From contig JAFWYJ010000008.1 in NCBI GenBank assembly GCA_017517745.1, forward strand, positions 1 through 39,089: 39,089 bases of DNA. Reading direction: 5' to 3'. Below the pieces are notes generated by a model. The model worked only from the letters and a program-made list of their open reading frames with translations. It was not told the DNA's origin and did no database searches. Numbering within the stretch: position 1 is the first letter of the stretch; each line of letters starts with the position of its first letter. This document shows positions 1 to 7,568 of this stretch, one piece after another. The stretch is from Clostridia bacterium. Its GTDB lineage: Bacteria > Bacillota > Clostridia > Oscillospirales > CAG-272. Position numbers and translations under genes: made by a program.

Positions 1-391
1 CACGCAAAAAATGATGTTACTCGCCTTGCTCGTAAATGATGTTGCCCCTTCGTTGTTTATCAACGAAGGGGCAAATGATGTGATGTTTGCCTTCAAAATG
101 TGGCAAAGCCGCGCCTCGTTCGGCGAAGCCGTCATCATTTGGCGAAGCCAACATCTCTTGCCGAAGGCAAACATCGTTCGGCGTGCCTGCTATCGCAGGT
201 CGCCGCCGGCAGCGGGAGCGATTGATTGGTCGAGCGTAGGGAAAAAAACATACCTTTATACCCATGCGATAAAAGTTTTTGAAGAGTCCAGAGAAACTTT
301 TTGAAAAAAGTTTCTCTGGTCGCCGAAGGCAAAAAAGGGGTTGTGGGGGCTTCTTTCAAGAAGCCCCCACAAAGCGCGTCCTACGTAATTT
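1..391. repeat. Composite hairpin-repeat region downstream of the rhamnosidase gene
   Basis: No credible gene lies here. The stretch is a chain of palindromic modules. There is a perfect 14-bp hairpin at 42-55/61-74, then short repeated units around 'aaatgatgt' and 'ggcaaacatc'. Bases 140-237 recur inverted at the far end of the window. A 15-bp inverted repeat (288-302/305-319, arm CCAGAGAAACTTTTT) and a 13-bp inverted repeat (343-355/358-370, arm GTGGGGGCTTCTT) follow. The last hairpin sits just past the rhamnosidase stop codon and may terminate it, although it lacks a clean T-run. Open frames through these modules look like by-products of the repeats. Confidence 0.85.
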
Positions 392-2635
392 TTATTCCGC
401 GAAATGATAGCATCCGCCGGTGAGATCTGCGGAATATCCCGATGGCAGGGTGAGATATGCGGTGACACCTTCCGGAATTTCGATTTCGTAATAGACGGTG
501 TTTTCTTTATAATACCAGTGCATGCGCACCGTTCCGTTACGGGTATCGATGGAGGTGTCGACGAAGCCGAGGCGCTTGTCTGGCTTGGGCGCGATGGCGA
601 CCTCGCGGTAGGCGGGGGCGTGCTCCGTGGGAGTGATTCCGCATGCGACGCCGAAGATCCAATCAAAGACCGCACCGTAGGCATAGTGATTGAAGGAATT
701 CATCGTTTTGTCCCAAAACGTGCCGTCCTCGCGGATGCCGTTCCAATGCTCCCAGATCGTGGTGGCGCCGTGCGTGACCGAATAGAGCCACGAAGGGTTC
801 TTTTCCTGGAAGAGCAGCTCGTAGGCGACGTCGGTGTATCCGTTGTCGGAGAGGACGTGGAGCAGATAGGGTGTACCCACAAATCCCGTGGTCATGCGCA
901 TACCGTTCTCGCGAATCATTTCGACAAGCTTGGCGGCAAGCGCGGCACGCTCGTTGGCTTCGCAGAGATCAAAGTGCAAAATCAGAACCAACGCCGTTTG
1001 CGTCATGCCGAGACGTTGCCGGTTTTCTTGACGGGAGTTTTGCTTTTCATCAAATACGAAAGGAAAAGTTTCCTTCGGCATGCCGTTTTCCATAAAATAG
1101 GCGCGGAAGGCTTTTCGCACGTTGGTATAAAGCGCGCGGTATTCGCTCATATCCTTGCCAAGCACCTCGCCCGCCTTGATCAAAAGAGACGTGGAGTATG
1201 CAAAAAACGCGCTTGCAATCAAATCGTAGGCGGTCGCGCCGTAGCATTTTTCGGGATCTCCGTCCATGGCGAGCCAATCGCCGTAATGATTGCCGCCCAG
1301 CCACAAGAATTCCTCGGGTCCGACGCTGTGCAGATAGTCCACCCATTTTTTCATCATCGGGAAATGCTCGGAGAGAAGGGCTTTGTTTCCGTAGGCAAGG
1401 TAGATCTGCCAAGGCGCGATGCAGGCAACGTCTCCCCATGCGGCGGAGACGTAGGCGTTCTCTCCCTTGAGGCAGTGCGGGACGATTCCCGCCACGGCAC
1501 CCTCGGGAGACTGCTCGATCGCCACGTCACCGAGCCATTTGGTAAAGAATTTTTCCACGTCGTAGTTGATCGCGCCCGTGCGGCAGAAGACCTGTGTGTC
1601 TCCCGTCCAACCAAGGCGCTCGTCACGCTGAGGGCAATCGGTGGGAATGTCAAGATAGTTGCTCTTCTGTCCCCAGATGACGTTGTGATAAAGCTGATTG
1701 ATCTTCTCGTTGCCGCAGACAAAGCGTCCCGTGCGACGCAGTTCCGAGTGAACCGCGATGGCGCGGATGCCTTCGACGTCCACGGTGTCGAAGGGATACT
1801 CCTCCAAACGAATATAGCGGAAGCCTTGGAAGGAGTAGGTCGGTTTGAAAACGTCATCGCCGCCGCTGCAGACGAAGATATTCTCGTTGCGGGCTTTGCG
1901 ATAATTTTCATTGTAAAAGTTGCCGTCACGGTCCAGCACCTCTGCATGGTGGACAACGATCCGACTTCCTCGAGGCGCTTTGATGCGAAACTCCACGTAG
2001 CCCGTCATGTTTTGTCCGAAATCCACCACCGTCTCGCCCTTGGGCGTGCGGATGACCTCGATGGGCGCAAGACGCTCGTGCTCGGTGATCCATTCGCCCA
2101 CTTGCGGGATCAGCTCGACCGTAATATCTGCAAGCTCAGCCTTTCCAATCGACGTGATCGGCGCGGTCAGATCGACCGTCTCGCCGTGATAGATATCGGA
2201 AGAGGTTACGTGCGAGGTATAGACCTCCCAATCCCCGTCGGTGGCGATCACCTCCCGCGTGCCGTCGGCATAGGTCAGTGTCAACGCGGCGATCGCGGCT
2301 ACTTTGTCATGATAATAGTGATTGACGTGTCCCCAGCCCATAAACCCGACCGCCCAACCCGGACCGACGCCAATTTCAAGATGGTCGTCGCCTGTCAGAA
2401 GATCGGTCAGGTCATAGGTCTGATATTGCACGCGGGTGTTGTAGCTCGTCCAGCCGGGGGCAAGCACACCCTTTCCCACACGTGCGCCGTTGAGAAAGGC
2501 GGCGTAAACACCCAGCGCAGAGGCACAAAGCTCTGCTTTGGTGATCTTTTTTTCGGTGTGTACGTCACGTCGAAAGGTAACTGCGGCACTGCCCGTATCA
2601 AGCGGTGCAGAGATCCATTTTGCAAGTATGGTCAT
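392..2635 (-). CDS. Alpha-L-rhamnosidase, glycoside hydrolase family 78
   Basis: The enzyme should release terminal alpha-L-rhamnose from plant or bacterial glycans and flavonoid glycosides by an inverting mechanism. At 747 aa it is a compact GH78. An N-terminal beta-sandwich (about residues 25-180, GVYAAFLNG) precedes a second one (VDFGQNMTGYVEF), the six-hairpin barrel and a C-terminal beta domain. The GH78 signature DCPQRDERLGWTGD is at about 333-346 and contains the presumed general acid Glu. A second acidic motif, WEHWNG, lies near 625. There is no signal peptide, so it probably acts in the cytoplasm on imported glycosides. The start at 2635 follows a GGAGG site; a frame reaching to 2677 lacks one. 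It is divergent from an AraC regulator, its likely controller. Confidence 0.93.
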   Translation of the reverse strand: MTILAKWISAPLDTGSAAVTFRRDVHTEKKITKAELCASALGVYAAFLNGARVGKGVLAPGWTSYNTRVQYQTYDLTDLLTGDDHLEIGVGPGWAVGFMGWGHVNHYYHDKVAAIAALTLTYADGTREVIATDGDWEVYTSHVTSSDIYHGETVDLTAPITSIGKAELADITVELIPQVGEWITEHERLAPIEVIRTPKGETVVDFGQNMTGYVEFRIKAPRGSRIVVHHAEVLDRDGNFYNENYRKARNENIFVCSGGDDVFKPTYSFQGFRYIRLEEYPFDTVDVEGIRAIAVHSELRRTGRFVCGNEKINQLYHNVIWGQKSNYLDIPTDCPQRDERLGWTGDTQVFCRTGAINYDVEKFFTKWLGDVAIEQSPEGAVAGIVPHCLKGENAYVSAAWGDVACIAPWQIYLAYGNKALLSEHFPMMKKWVDYLHSVGPEEFLWLGGNHYGDWLAMDGDPEKCYGATAYDLIASAFFAYSTSLLIKAGEVLGKDMSEYRALYTNVRKAFRAYFMENGMPKETFPFVFDEKQNSRQENRQRLGMTQTALVLILHFDLCEANERAALAAKLVEMIRENGMRMTTGFVGTPYLLHVLSDNGYTDVAYELLFQEKNPSWLYSVTHGATTIWEHWNGIREDGTFWDKTMNSFNHYAYGAVFDWIFGVACGITPTEHAPAYREVAIAPKPDKRLGFVDTSIDTRNGTVRMHWYYKENTVYYEIEIPEGVTAYLTLPSGYSADLTGGCYHFAE

Positions 2636-2671
2636 AAAAGGAATCCTCCATAAAAAATTTGAAAAAACCTC

Positions 2672-2701
2672 TTGCATACAGTATAGCAGATATGCTATAA
2701 T
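2672..2701 (+). promoter_or_regulatory. Sigma-A promoter of the AraC regulator gene
   Basis: TTGCAT (2672-2677) and TATAAT (2696-2701) are 18 bp apart, about 40 bp before the AraC start at 2744. Its -10 lies inside the -10/-35 interval of the divergent rhamnosidase promoter. Confidence 0.7.
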
Positions 2702-2708
2702 AAATCAA
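2680..2708 (-). promoter_or_regulatory. Sigma-A promoter of the rhamnosidase gene
   Basis: On the minus strand a -35 TTGATT (2703-2708) and a -10 TATACT (2680-2685) are separated by 17 bp. The promoter points to the rhamnosidase start at 2635. It overlaps the oppositely directed promoter of the AraC gene almost completely. Confidence 0.7.
2682..2699. promoter_or_regulatory. Palindrome between divergent promoters, candidate operator
   Basis: TATAGCA-GATA-TGCTATA has perfect 7-bp arms around a 4-bp centre. It covers the -10 elements of both divergent promoters. AraC proteins often bind direct repeats, so the link to this regulator is an inference; the symmetry may partly reflect the two TATA-like boxes facing each other. 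Confidence 0.45.
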
Positions 2709-2743
2709 CCGATATTCTTTTGAAAACTGGGGGCATTTTTACG

Positions 2744-3619
2744 ATGAAAGGGAAAAAAGAGTTCCAATGGGAAACCATTATTCCATCGCTGACGGGGGAT
2801 AAATTCTATCTGACGCGCCACAGAGATGTCAAAGCTGTTTCGATGCACGATCACAGCTTTTTGGAGCTGACCTACATTTTGCGCGGCAAGGTCGAGCATA
2901 CGCTCGACGGACAGACCTCCGAGTTGAAGGTGGGAGATTATTTGATCGTGGATTACGGCAGCCGCCATTCCTATCGAGCGGTCGGTGCAGAGGGGTTCGA
3001 CAATCTTGATTGCTTGTTTCTGCCCGAACTGCTCGATCCCATTCTCAAAGGCACCAAAAGTCTGCGCACCGTTCTGGAGCATTATCTGATCCATTTCAAT
3101 CTGCAGGCGTTGGTGCAAAATCCCGCGCACATCGTTTTTCACGATGATGACGGCAGGATCGGCAAGCTGCTCTCCCTGATGCAAGTTGAGGCACAAACAC
3201 GAGAGGCGGGATACACCGAAATGATCCGTTGCTATCTGATCGAGCTGCTGCTTTTGACCATGCGCCGCCTCGATGACGCCCAATCCGCGGCAACCGGACA
3301 GGACATTAGCGCATTTTTGACAAAATACGTCTCCGAACATTATATGGAAGATATCAAACTGCAGGAGCTTGCCGCGAGGCTGAATTACAGCCTCCCCTAC
3401 ATCAGCAAACGTTTCAAGGACGACACGGGCGTTTCATTCGTCCATTATCTGCAGAATTATCGCGTGATGCAGGGCTGCCGATTGCTCTCCTCCTCCAACC
3501 GCACCCTCTCCGAGATCACCGAAATGGTGGGCTACCGTGACGTCAAATTCTTCTCGGCGCTTGTCAAGCGCATGACCGGTCTCTCCCCCTCGGATTTTAG
3601 AAGAAAACATAAAAAATAA
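2744..3619 (+). CDS. AraC-family transcriptional regulator
   Basis: This 291-aa one-component regulator has an N-terminal cupin-like sensor (about residues 20-120, with SMHDHSFLELTYILRG and a jelly-roll pattern) and a C-terminal AraC DNA-binding domain (about 190-290) with two helix-turn-helix motifs. The second HTH region includes MVGYRDVKFFSALVKRMTG. The divergent GH78 gene makes a role as a rhamnoside-responsive activator likely, but ligand specificity cannot be read from the sequence. The ATG at 2744 was chosen because GGGGG lies ten bases upstream. An in-frame TTG at 2720 is possible but lies just past the promoter. Confidence 0.9.
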   Translation: MKGKKEFQWETIIPSLTGDKFYLTRHRDVKAVSMHDHSFLELTYILRGKVEHTLDGQTSELKVGDYLIVDYGSRHSYRAVGAEGFDNLDCLFLPELLDPILKGTKSLRTVLEHYLIHFNLQALVQNPAHIVFHDDDGRIGKLLSLMQVEAQTREAGYTEMIRCYLIELLLLTMRRLDDAQSAATGQDISAFLTKYVSEHYMEDIKLQELAARLNYSLPYISKRFKDDTGVSFVHYLQNYRVMQGCRLLSSSNRTLSEITEMVGYRDVKFFSALVKRMTGLSPSDFRRKHKK

Positions 3620-3999
3620 ACCTTTTTGCCTGAAGGACGCGTTTTGTGGGGGGACGCGGTTTTTTGTGGGGGCGCTTTTTGAAAAAAGCTCCCCCACACC
3701 CCCGCAAAAACTTTTATTGCATGGGTGTAAAGGTATGTTTTTATCCCTGCGCAATTTTGCGCACCTTTCCGTGGCAAAACAAATATAAAAGCCATTTTGG
3801 GTTAGTGGTCCCAAAATGGCCGCGGGAGCGATTGAATCGTCGAGCGCACAGATAAAAGTTTATATGGATACCCTTGCGATAAAAGTTTTTGAAGAGTCCA
3901 GAGAAACTTTTTGAAAAAAGTTTCTCTGGTCGCCGAAGGCAAAAAAGGGGTGAGGGGGCTTCTTGAAAGAAGCCCCCTCAAATCGCGTTTTTTTAAAAA
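3620..3999. repeat. Composite hairpin-repeat region between convergent genes
   Basis: No gene is supported. Modules in order are: a hairpin with arms GTGGGGGCGCTTTTT/AAAAAGCTCCCCCAC (3666-3697, one mismatch) just after the AraC stop; a GCCATTTTGG...CCAAAATGGC hairpin near 3790-3825; the 15-bp CCAGAGAAACTTTTT inverted repeat (3898-3929), identical to the copy at 288-319; and a perfect 13-bp hairpin GAGGGGGCTTCTT/AAGAAGCCCCCTC (3952-3979). The last corresponds to the hairpin at 343-370 with one base pair inverted. Lying between convergent 3' ends, these hairpins may act as a bidirectional terminator. Confidence 0.85.
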
Positions 4000-5154
4000 T
4001 CAAACCTTTCTCACGCGGTAGATACCTTCGAGCGCGGCGATGTGAGCGAGCGCGGCGTCGGAGGGAACCGAAGAGACGTCGACCATGGTGTAGGCGTTGT
4101 CACCCTTGGACTTGTTGGTCATGTTTTCGATGTTCAGTCCCTCGTCGGAGAGAGCCGCGGTGATCTTGGTCAGCACGGCGGGAACATTCGCGTGAAGCAC
4201 GCAGATGCGCGCCTCGCCGGAGCGGGGCATCTCGACGTTGGGGAAGTTGACGCTGTTCTTGACGTTACCGTTCTTGAGGTAATCGTCAATCTCGCGAGCC
4301 GCCATGACGGCGCAGTTGTCCTCGGACTCCTCGGTGGAAGCACCCAGGTGAGGAATGGCAACGACGCCGGGGATCTCGAGGATCTCCTCGGTCGGGAAGT
4401 CGGTGACGTAAGCCGAAACCATACCGTCTGCCATTGCAGTCTTGAGGTCGGCCGCGCTGACGAGATCTGCGCGAGAGAGGTTGATGATCTTGACGCCGTC
4501 CTTCATCTTTGCGATGTTTGCGGTGCAGATCATGTTCTTGGTATCCTTGGTTGCGGGAACGTGCAGGGTAACATAATCAGCCTGCGCGAACACTTCGTCG
4601 TAGGTTGCGGCGTGAATGATGCTGCGGTCGAGATTCCATGCGCCCTCAACAGAGAGGAAGGGGTCGCAACCGATGACCTTCATGCCGAGCGCGATCGCGG
4701 TGTTTGCGATCATGCCGCCGATGGCACCCAGACCGATGACGCCGAGAGTCTTGCCCTTGAGCTCGGTTCCGGCGAACTTGCTCTTGCCCTTCTCGACCTG
4801 CTTTGCGACGTCCGCGGTACCCTTGAGCGACTTTGCCCACTCGATGCCGCCGATCACGTCACGAGCGGCGAGCAGGAGTGCGCAAACGGCAAGCTCCTTG
4901 ACGCCGTTGGCGTTGGCACCGGGGGTGTTGAACACCACGATACCTGCCTCCGAGCAACGGTCGATCGGAATGTTGTTGACGCCGGCACCGGCACGTGCGA
5001 TTGCCTTCAGCTCGGAGCCGAACTCCATCTCGTGCATGGCGGCGGAGCGAACCATGATGCCGTCGGGGTTCTGGACGTCCTCACCGACGTTGTATGCGTT
5101 TCCAAGCTCGGCGAGACCGACCTTGGCGATTTTGTTAAGCAGTTGAATATTCAT
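4000..5154 (-). CDS. serA: D-3-phosphoglycerate dehydrogenase (serine biosynthesis)
   Basis: The enzyme oxidises 3-phosphoglycerate to 3-phosphohydroxypyruvate with NAD+, the first step of serine synthesis, in the cytoplasm. The 384-aa protein has a split substrate domain and a Rossmann domain with GLGAIG at 141-146. The catalytic Arg, Glu and His appear to be R228 (NLSRAD), E257 and H269 (PHLGAST). A C-terminal ACT domain (about 314-384) usually binds serine for feedback inhibition. It lacks the extra intervening domain of long SerA forms, as is usual in Clostridia. It begins 13 bp after serC behind an AGAGGA site, so the two genes form an operon. Confidence 0.95.
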   Translation of the reverse strand: MNIQLLNKIAKVGLAELGNAYNVGEDVQNPDGIMVRSAAMHEMEFGSELKAIARAGAGVNNIPIDRCSEAGIVVFNTPGANANGVKELAVCALLLAARDVIGGIEWAKSLKGTADVAKQVEKGKSKFAGTELKGKTLGVIGLGAIGGMIANTAIALGMKVIGCDPFLSVEGAWNLDRSIIHAATYDEVFAQADYVTLHVPATKDTKNMICTANIAKMKDGVKIINLSRADLVSAADLKTAMADGMVSAYVTDFPTEEILEIPGVVAIPHLGASTEESEDNCAVMAAREIDDYLKNGNVKNSVNFPNVEMPRSGEARICVLHANVPAVLTKITAALSDEGLNIENMTNKSKGDNAYTMVDVSSVPSDAALAHIAALEGIYRVRKV

Positions 5155-5167
5155 AGCTTTTTTCCTC

Positions 5168-6259
5168 TTATTTCTTCGGATTGTTCTTTGCGAATTCCTT
5201 CATGAAGTCGACCAACGCGACCACGCCCTCGTAGGGCATTGCATTGTAGATCGAAGCTCTCATGCCGCCGACCGAGCGGTGACCCTTGAGGTTCTTCAGC
5301 CCTGCCTTTGCGGCTTCGCTTGCGAACTTCTTGTCGAGATCCGCATCGCCGGTGACGAAGGTGACGTTCATCATCGAACGGCTGTCCTTCTTGACGGGCG
5401 CGAGGTAGTAATCCTGGCTGTCGAGATAATCGTAGAGCACCTTTGCCTTCTTGACGTTCATTTCCTTCATGACGTCAAGTCCGCCCAGAGAGAGGATCCA
5501 CTCGTAGACCAGCTTTGCCATGTAGATGGTGTAGCAGGGGGGCGTGTTATACATCGAACCGTTCTCTGCCATGGTCTTCCATTCGAGCATGGTGGGCATC
5601 TTTTCCTCGGCATAATCGAGCAGGTCCTCACGGACGATGACGAGCGTCAAGCCTGCGGGAGCCATGTTCTTCTGCGCTCCTGCATAGATCACGCCAAACT
5701 TGGAAACGTCCACTGGCTCGGAGATGATGCAAGAGGAGAGGTCTGCGACCAGCGGGATATCGCCGGTGTCGGGGATATAGGAATACTTGGTGCCGTAGAT
5801 GGTGTTGTTGAAGCAGATGTGCAGGTAAGCCGCGTCGGGACGGATCATGTCGCGCGTGATCTGGGGAACGTGGTCGAAGTTATCGTCCTTGGTGGTGGCG
5901 ATGCACTTGACGTCGTAGCCGAGCTTCTGCGCTTCCTTGAACGCCTTGCCCGAGAACTGACCGCTGACCGCGTAGTCAGCCTTGCCGGTTCTCTTGATGA
6001 GGTTGAGCGGAACGGCAGCGAACTGCGTGGACGCGCCACCCTGCAGGAAGAGCACCTTGTAGTTGTCGGGGATGTTCATCAGCTTGCGGAGCATTGCCTC
6101 TGCGTCATTGATGATTGCTTCATAGTCCGGAGAGCGGTGAGACATCTCCATGACGGACATTCCCGATTCTCCGTACGCGACCATCTCGGATGCGGCTTTC
6201 TCAAGAACGGGAAGGGGAAGCATGGATGGTCCTGCCGAAAAGTTGTAAACTCTGTTCAT
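5168..6259 (-). CDS. serC: Phosphoserine aminotransferase
   Basis: This 363-aa class V PLP-dependent aminotransferase converts 3-phosphohydroxypyruvate and glutamate to O-phosphoserine, the step after SerA. The N-terminal VYNFSAGPSMLP motif is typical of SerC. The PLP-binding lysine is K197 in AGAQKNMAPAG, and the substrate-binding GHRSVGGMRASIYNA motif is near the C-terminus. The start at 6259 follows a perfect GGAGG site. It is the first gene of the serC-serA operon; no phosphoserine phosphatase gene is present in the window. Confidence 0.96.
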   Translation of the reverse strand: MNRVYNFSAGPSMLPLPVLEKAASEMVAYGESGMSVMEMSHRSPDYEAIINDAEAMLRKLMNIPDNYKVLFLQGGASTQFAAVPLNLIKRTGKADYAVSGQFSGKAFKEAQKLGYDVKCIATTKDDNFDHVPQITRDMIRPDAAYLHICFNNTIYGTKYSYIPDTGDIPLVADLSSCIISEPVDVSKFGVIYAGAQKNMAPAGLTLVIVREDLLDYAEEKMPTMLEWKTMAENGSMYNTPPCYTIYMAKLVYEWILSLGGLDVMKEMNVKKAKVLYDYLDSQDYYLAPVKKDSRSMMNVTFVTGDADLDKKFASEAAKAGLKNLKGHRSVGGMRASIYNAMPYEGVVALVDFMKEFAKNNPKK

Positions 6260-6316
6260 AATAAATTCCTCCGGAATTAAAATATACTTTCATTGAGTAA
6301 AGTGAAAGACAACATT

Positions 6317-6345
6317 ATTATATTCTTTTTGAAAGAAGTTGTCAA
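6317..6345 (-). promoter_or_regulatory. Consensus sigma-A promoter of serC-serA
   Basis: On the minus strand TTGACA (6340-6345) and TATAAT (6317-6322) are exactly 17 bp apart, about 60 bp upstream of the serC start. Both hexamers match consensus perfectly, implying strong basal expression. I see no T-box or riboswitch in the short leader. Confidence 0.85.
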
Positions 6346-6489
6346 GCGTTTTTTGAAAATAACCCCCCGTTTTTTGCGATTTCCACACATCCTCCTATTT
6401 TTTTGCGATTTTTCATTCGATTTTATGCATTTTTGTATGCAAACAAACAGATTATACAAGAATTCAAAAAAGACGCAGAAGGGGAGCCT

Positions 6490-6650
6490 TCCATAAAGCA
6501 GGTTTTACCTACCGCAACCTTGTAGGGCGGTGGCTTGCTGCCGCCGAAACGATATATGCAAAGAAAACGGCGGGAGATAACCCCCCGCCCTACAACAAAA
6601 GGAGTACGGACAATTTGTTCGTACTCCTTTTCACACGCCTTGCCTGCAAG
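6490..6650. repeat. Short hairpin repeats between serC and the accessory membrane gene
   Basis: Two palindromic modules are visible. One carries GGCGGG...CCCGCC within a 'tgtagggcggtggc'-type unit (about 6520-6595). The other is a strong hairpin with AAAAGGAGTACG (6597-6608) pairing with CGTACTCCTTTT (6620-6631), which can act as a terminator on either strand. No gene is supported. The stretch 6346-6489 is AT-rich leader DNA upstream of the serC promoter with nothing recognisable. Confidence 0.65.
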
Positions 6651-6884
6651 GTATAGTGTGTTACACCTCATAGGCGTACTGTCGGGCGTAGATGAGCCTC
6701 CCTTGTGTAAAGGGAGGTGGCTCGCGCAAGCGAGACGGAGGGATTGTTAAAATCAAAATTATACCGAAAACAATCCCTCAGTCACCTTCGGTGACAGCTC
6801 CCTTTACACAAGGGAGCCTTTCTTTATGTTCATCTATGCCTTGTCAATTTTCCTGACAAGCACTGCTTTTGTGGACACAAAAGC
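6651..6884 (-). repeat. Element E, copy 1: 234-bp repeat with 119-bp inverted-repeat core
   Basis: Read on the minus strand the element starts with a 9-bp-arm hairpin (6865-6884, GCTTTTGTG/CACAAAAGC). It then has a 119-bp core (6698-6816) bounded by CTCCCTTGTGTAAAGGGAG and its complement, and ends near a 'gtgttacacc' segment. The core's outer ~20 bp and inner AGGGATTGTT match in inverted orientation, while the inner hairpins differ. It has no coding capacity, as in a MITE. A second copy is at 38620-38856. The hairpin nearly touches the stop codon of the membrane-protein gene. Confidence 0.8.
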
Positions 6885-6887
6885 GTT

Positions 6888-7421
6888 TTAGCATATATAA
6901 AAACAAGAAATTAACTCAACTATAAAATAGATTGCGGATGCAGTAGCTGTAACAATCATTAAAGCTGATACAATCCAAACAAATACTTTTATCCACTTTG
7001 GCTTTGTTTCTTTCGTTGAATTTATAATTGACATCGCAATATAATCTATAACTGAAACAAATAGTATTAAAATAGCAATGGCAGATATTTTATCATTAAG
7101 AGTATTCGCATAAACAATAAATTTATTTGTTTCTATTCCCCAAGGTTCAATAGGCATATCCGGAATTATCAAGAAAACTATGTTTGTTATTAAAACAATT
7201 CCTATGCCGAGATAAAAAGGAATGCCACAAAAAGACATCTTGTTTTTGTCTTTCTTCAGGCGTCTGGTTCTTCCGTAAATCGACATACTGTCTAACAAAA
7301 CAATACTTAAAACGGTATTTTTGATGGAAATATATTTTCCTTTTTGATAACGGCTATCATATCCCGCTAAAAGTCGGACAAAAAATATTGATAAAGCAAA
7401 AACCAAATACACCATAACCAT
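6888..7421 (-). CDS. Small AT-rich membrane protein of unknown function
   Basis: I do not recognise a family. The 177-aa product is hydrophobic, with segments at about residues 1-20 (MVMVYLVFALSIFFVRLLAG), 70-92 (LGIGIVLITNIVFLIIP), 112-135 and 145-175, so about four membrane helices. A basic cytoplasmic stretch (RTRRLKKDKNKM) follows the first helix. Start 7421 follows AAAGGCGGTG; the longer frame to 7475 lacks a ribosome site and runs through the promoter. The gene is far more AT-rich than its neighbours. It has its own promoter, a hairpin upstream and a repeat element immediately downstream, which suggests acquisition by transfer. Confidence 0.75.
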   Translation of the reverse strand: MVMVYLVFALSIFFVRLLAGYDSRYQKGKYISIKNTVLSIVLLDSMSIYGRTRRLKKDKNKMSFCGIPFYLGIGIVLITNIVFLIIPDMPIEPWGIETNKFIVYANTLNDKISAIAILILFVSVIDYIAMSIINSTKETKPKWIKVFVWIVSALMIVTATASAIYFIVELISCFYIC

Positions 7422-7446
7422 AATTTTCACCGCCTTTCTTGGATAT

Positions 7447-7475
7447 ATTATATCATATTTTTCAGTGTTTTTCAA
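7447..7475 (-). promoter_or_regulatory. Promoter of the AT-rich membrane-protein gene
   Basis: On the minus strand TTGAAA (7470-7475) and TATAAT (7447-7452) are 17 bp apart, about 25 bp before the start at 7421. Confidence 0.7.
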
Positions 7476-7513
7476 TAATGAATAAATGCTTTGATTAAAA
7501 CGACTTTGGTATT

Positions 7514-7558
7514 AAAAAAATACCTTGGGGCACCTGCTTGATCGCAGGCACCCCAAGG
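7514..7558 (-). terminator. Rho-independent terminator after the truncated beta-mannosidase
   Basis: A stem formed by 7523-7537 and 7544-7558 (CCTTGGGG...CCCCAAGG, with ACCTGC/GCAGG inside) is followed on the minus strand by a T-run (7514-7520). It lies 11 bp beyond the GH2 stop codon. Its stem sequence closely resembles the hairpin after sigE at 37414-37445. Confidence 0.75.
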
Positions 7559-7568
7559 GGAAGACTTT

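Noticed and set aside
42-74. Hairpin at the window start as a tRNA or small RNA
   Set aside because: A single perfect stem with a 5-base loop, no cloverleaf, no promoter, and many related palindromes elsewhere.
11-304. 97-codon plus-strand frame, and overlapping minus-strand frames, in the first repeat region
   Set aside because: They run through palindromic repeat modules with no ribosome site; similar peptides (KVFEESRETF-type, SPTPPQK-type) arise wherever the repeat occurs.
404-2653. 749-codon plus-strand frame opposite the rhamnosidase
   Set aside because: It is antisense to a clear GH78 gene with intact catalytic motifs. Long antisense frames are common in GC-rich genes with this codon bias.
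6698-6816. Element E core as a CRISPR or insertion sequence
   Set aside because: There are only two inverted halves, no regular spacers, and no transposase; it is a non-coding inverted-repeat element.
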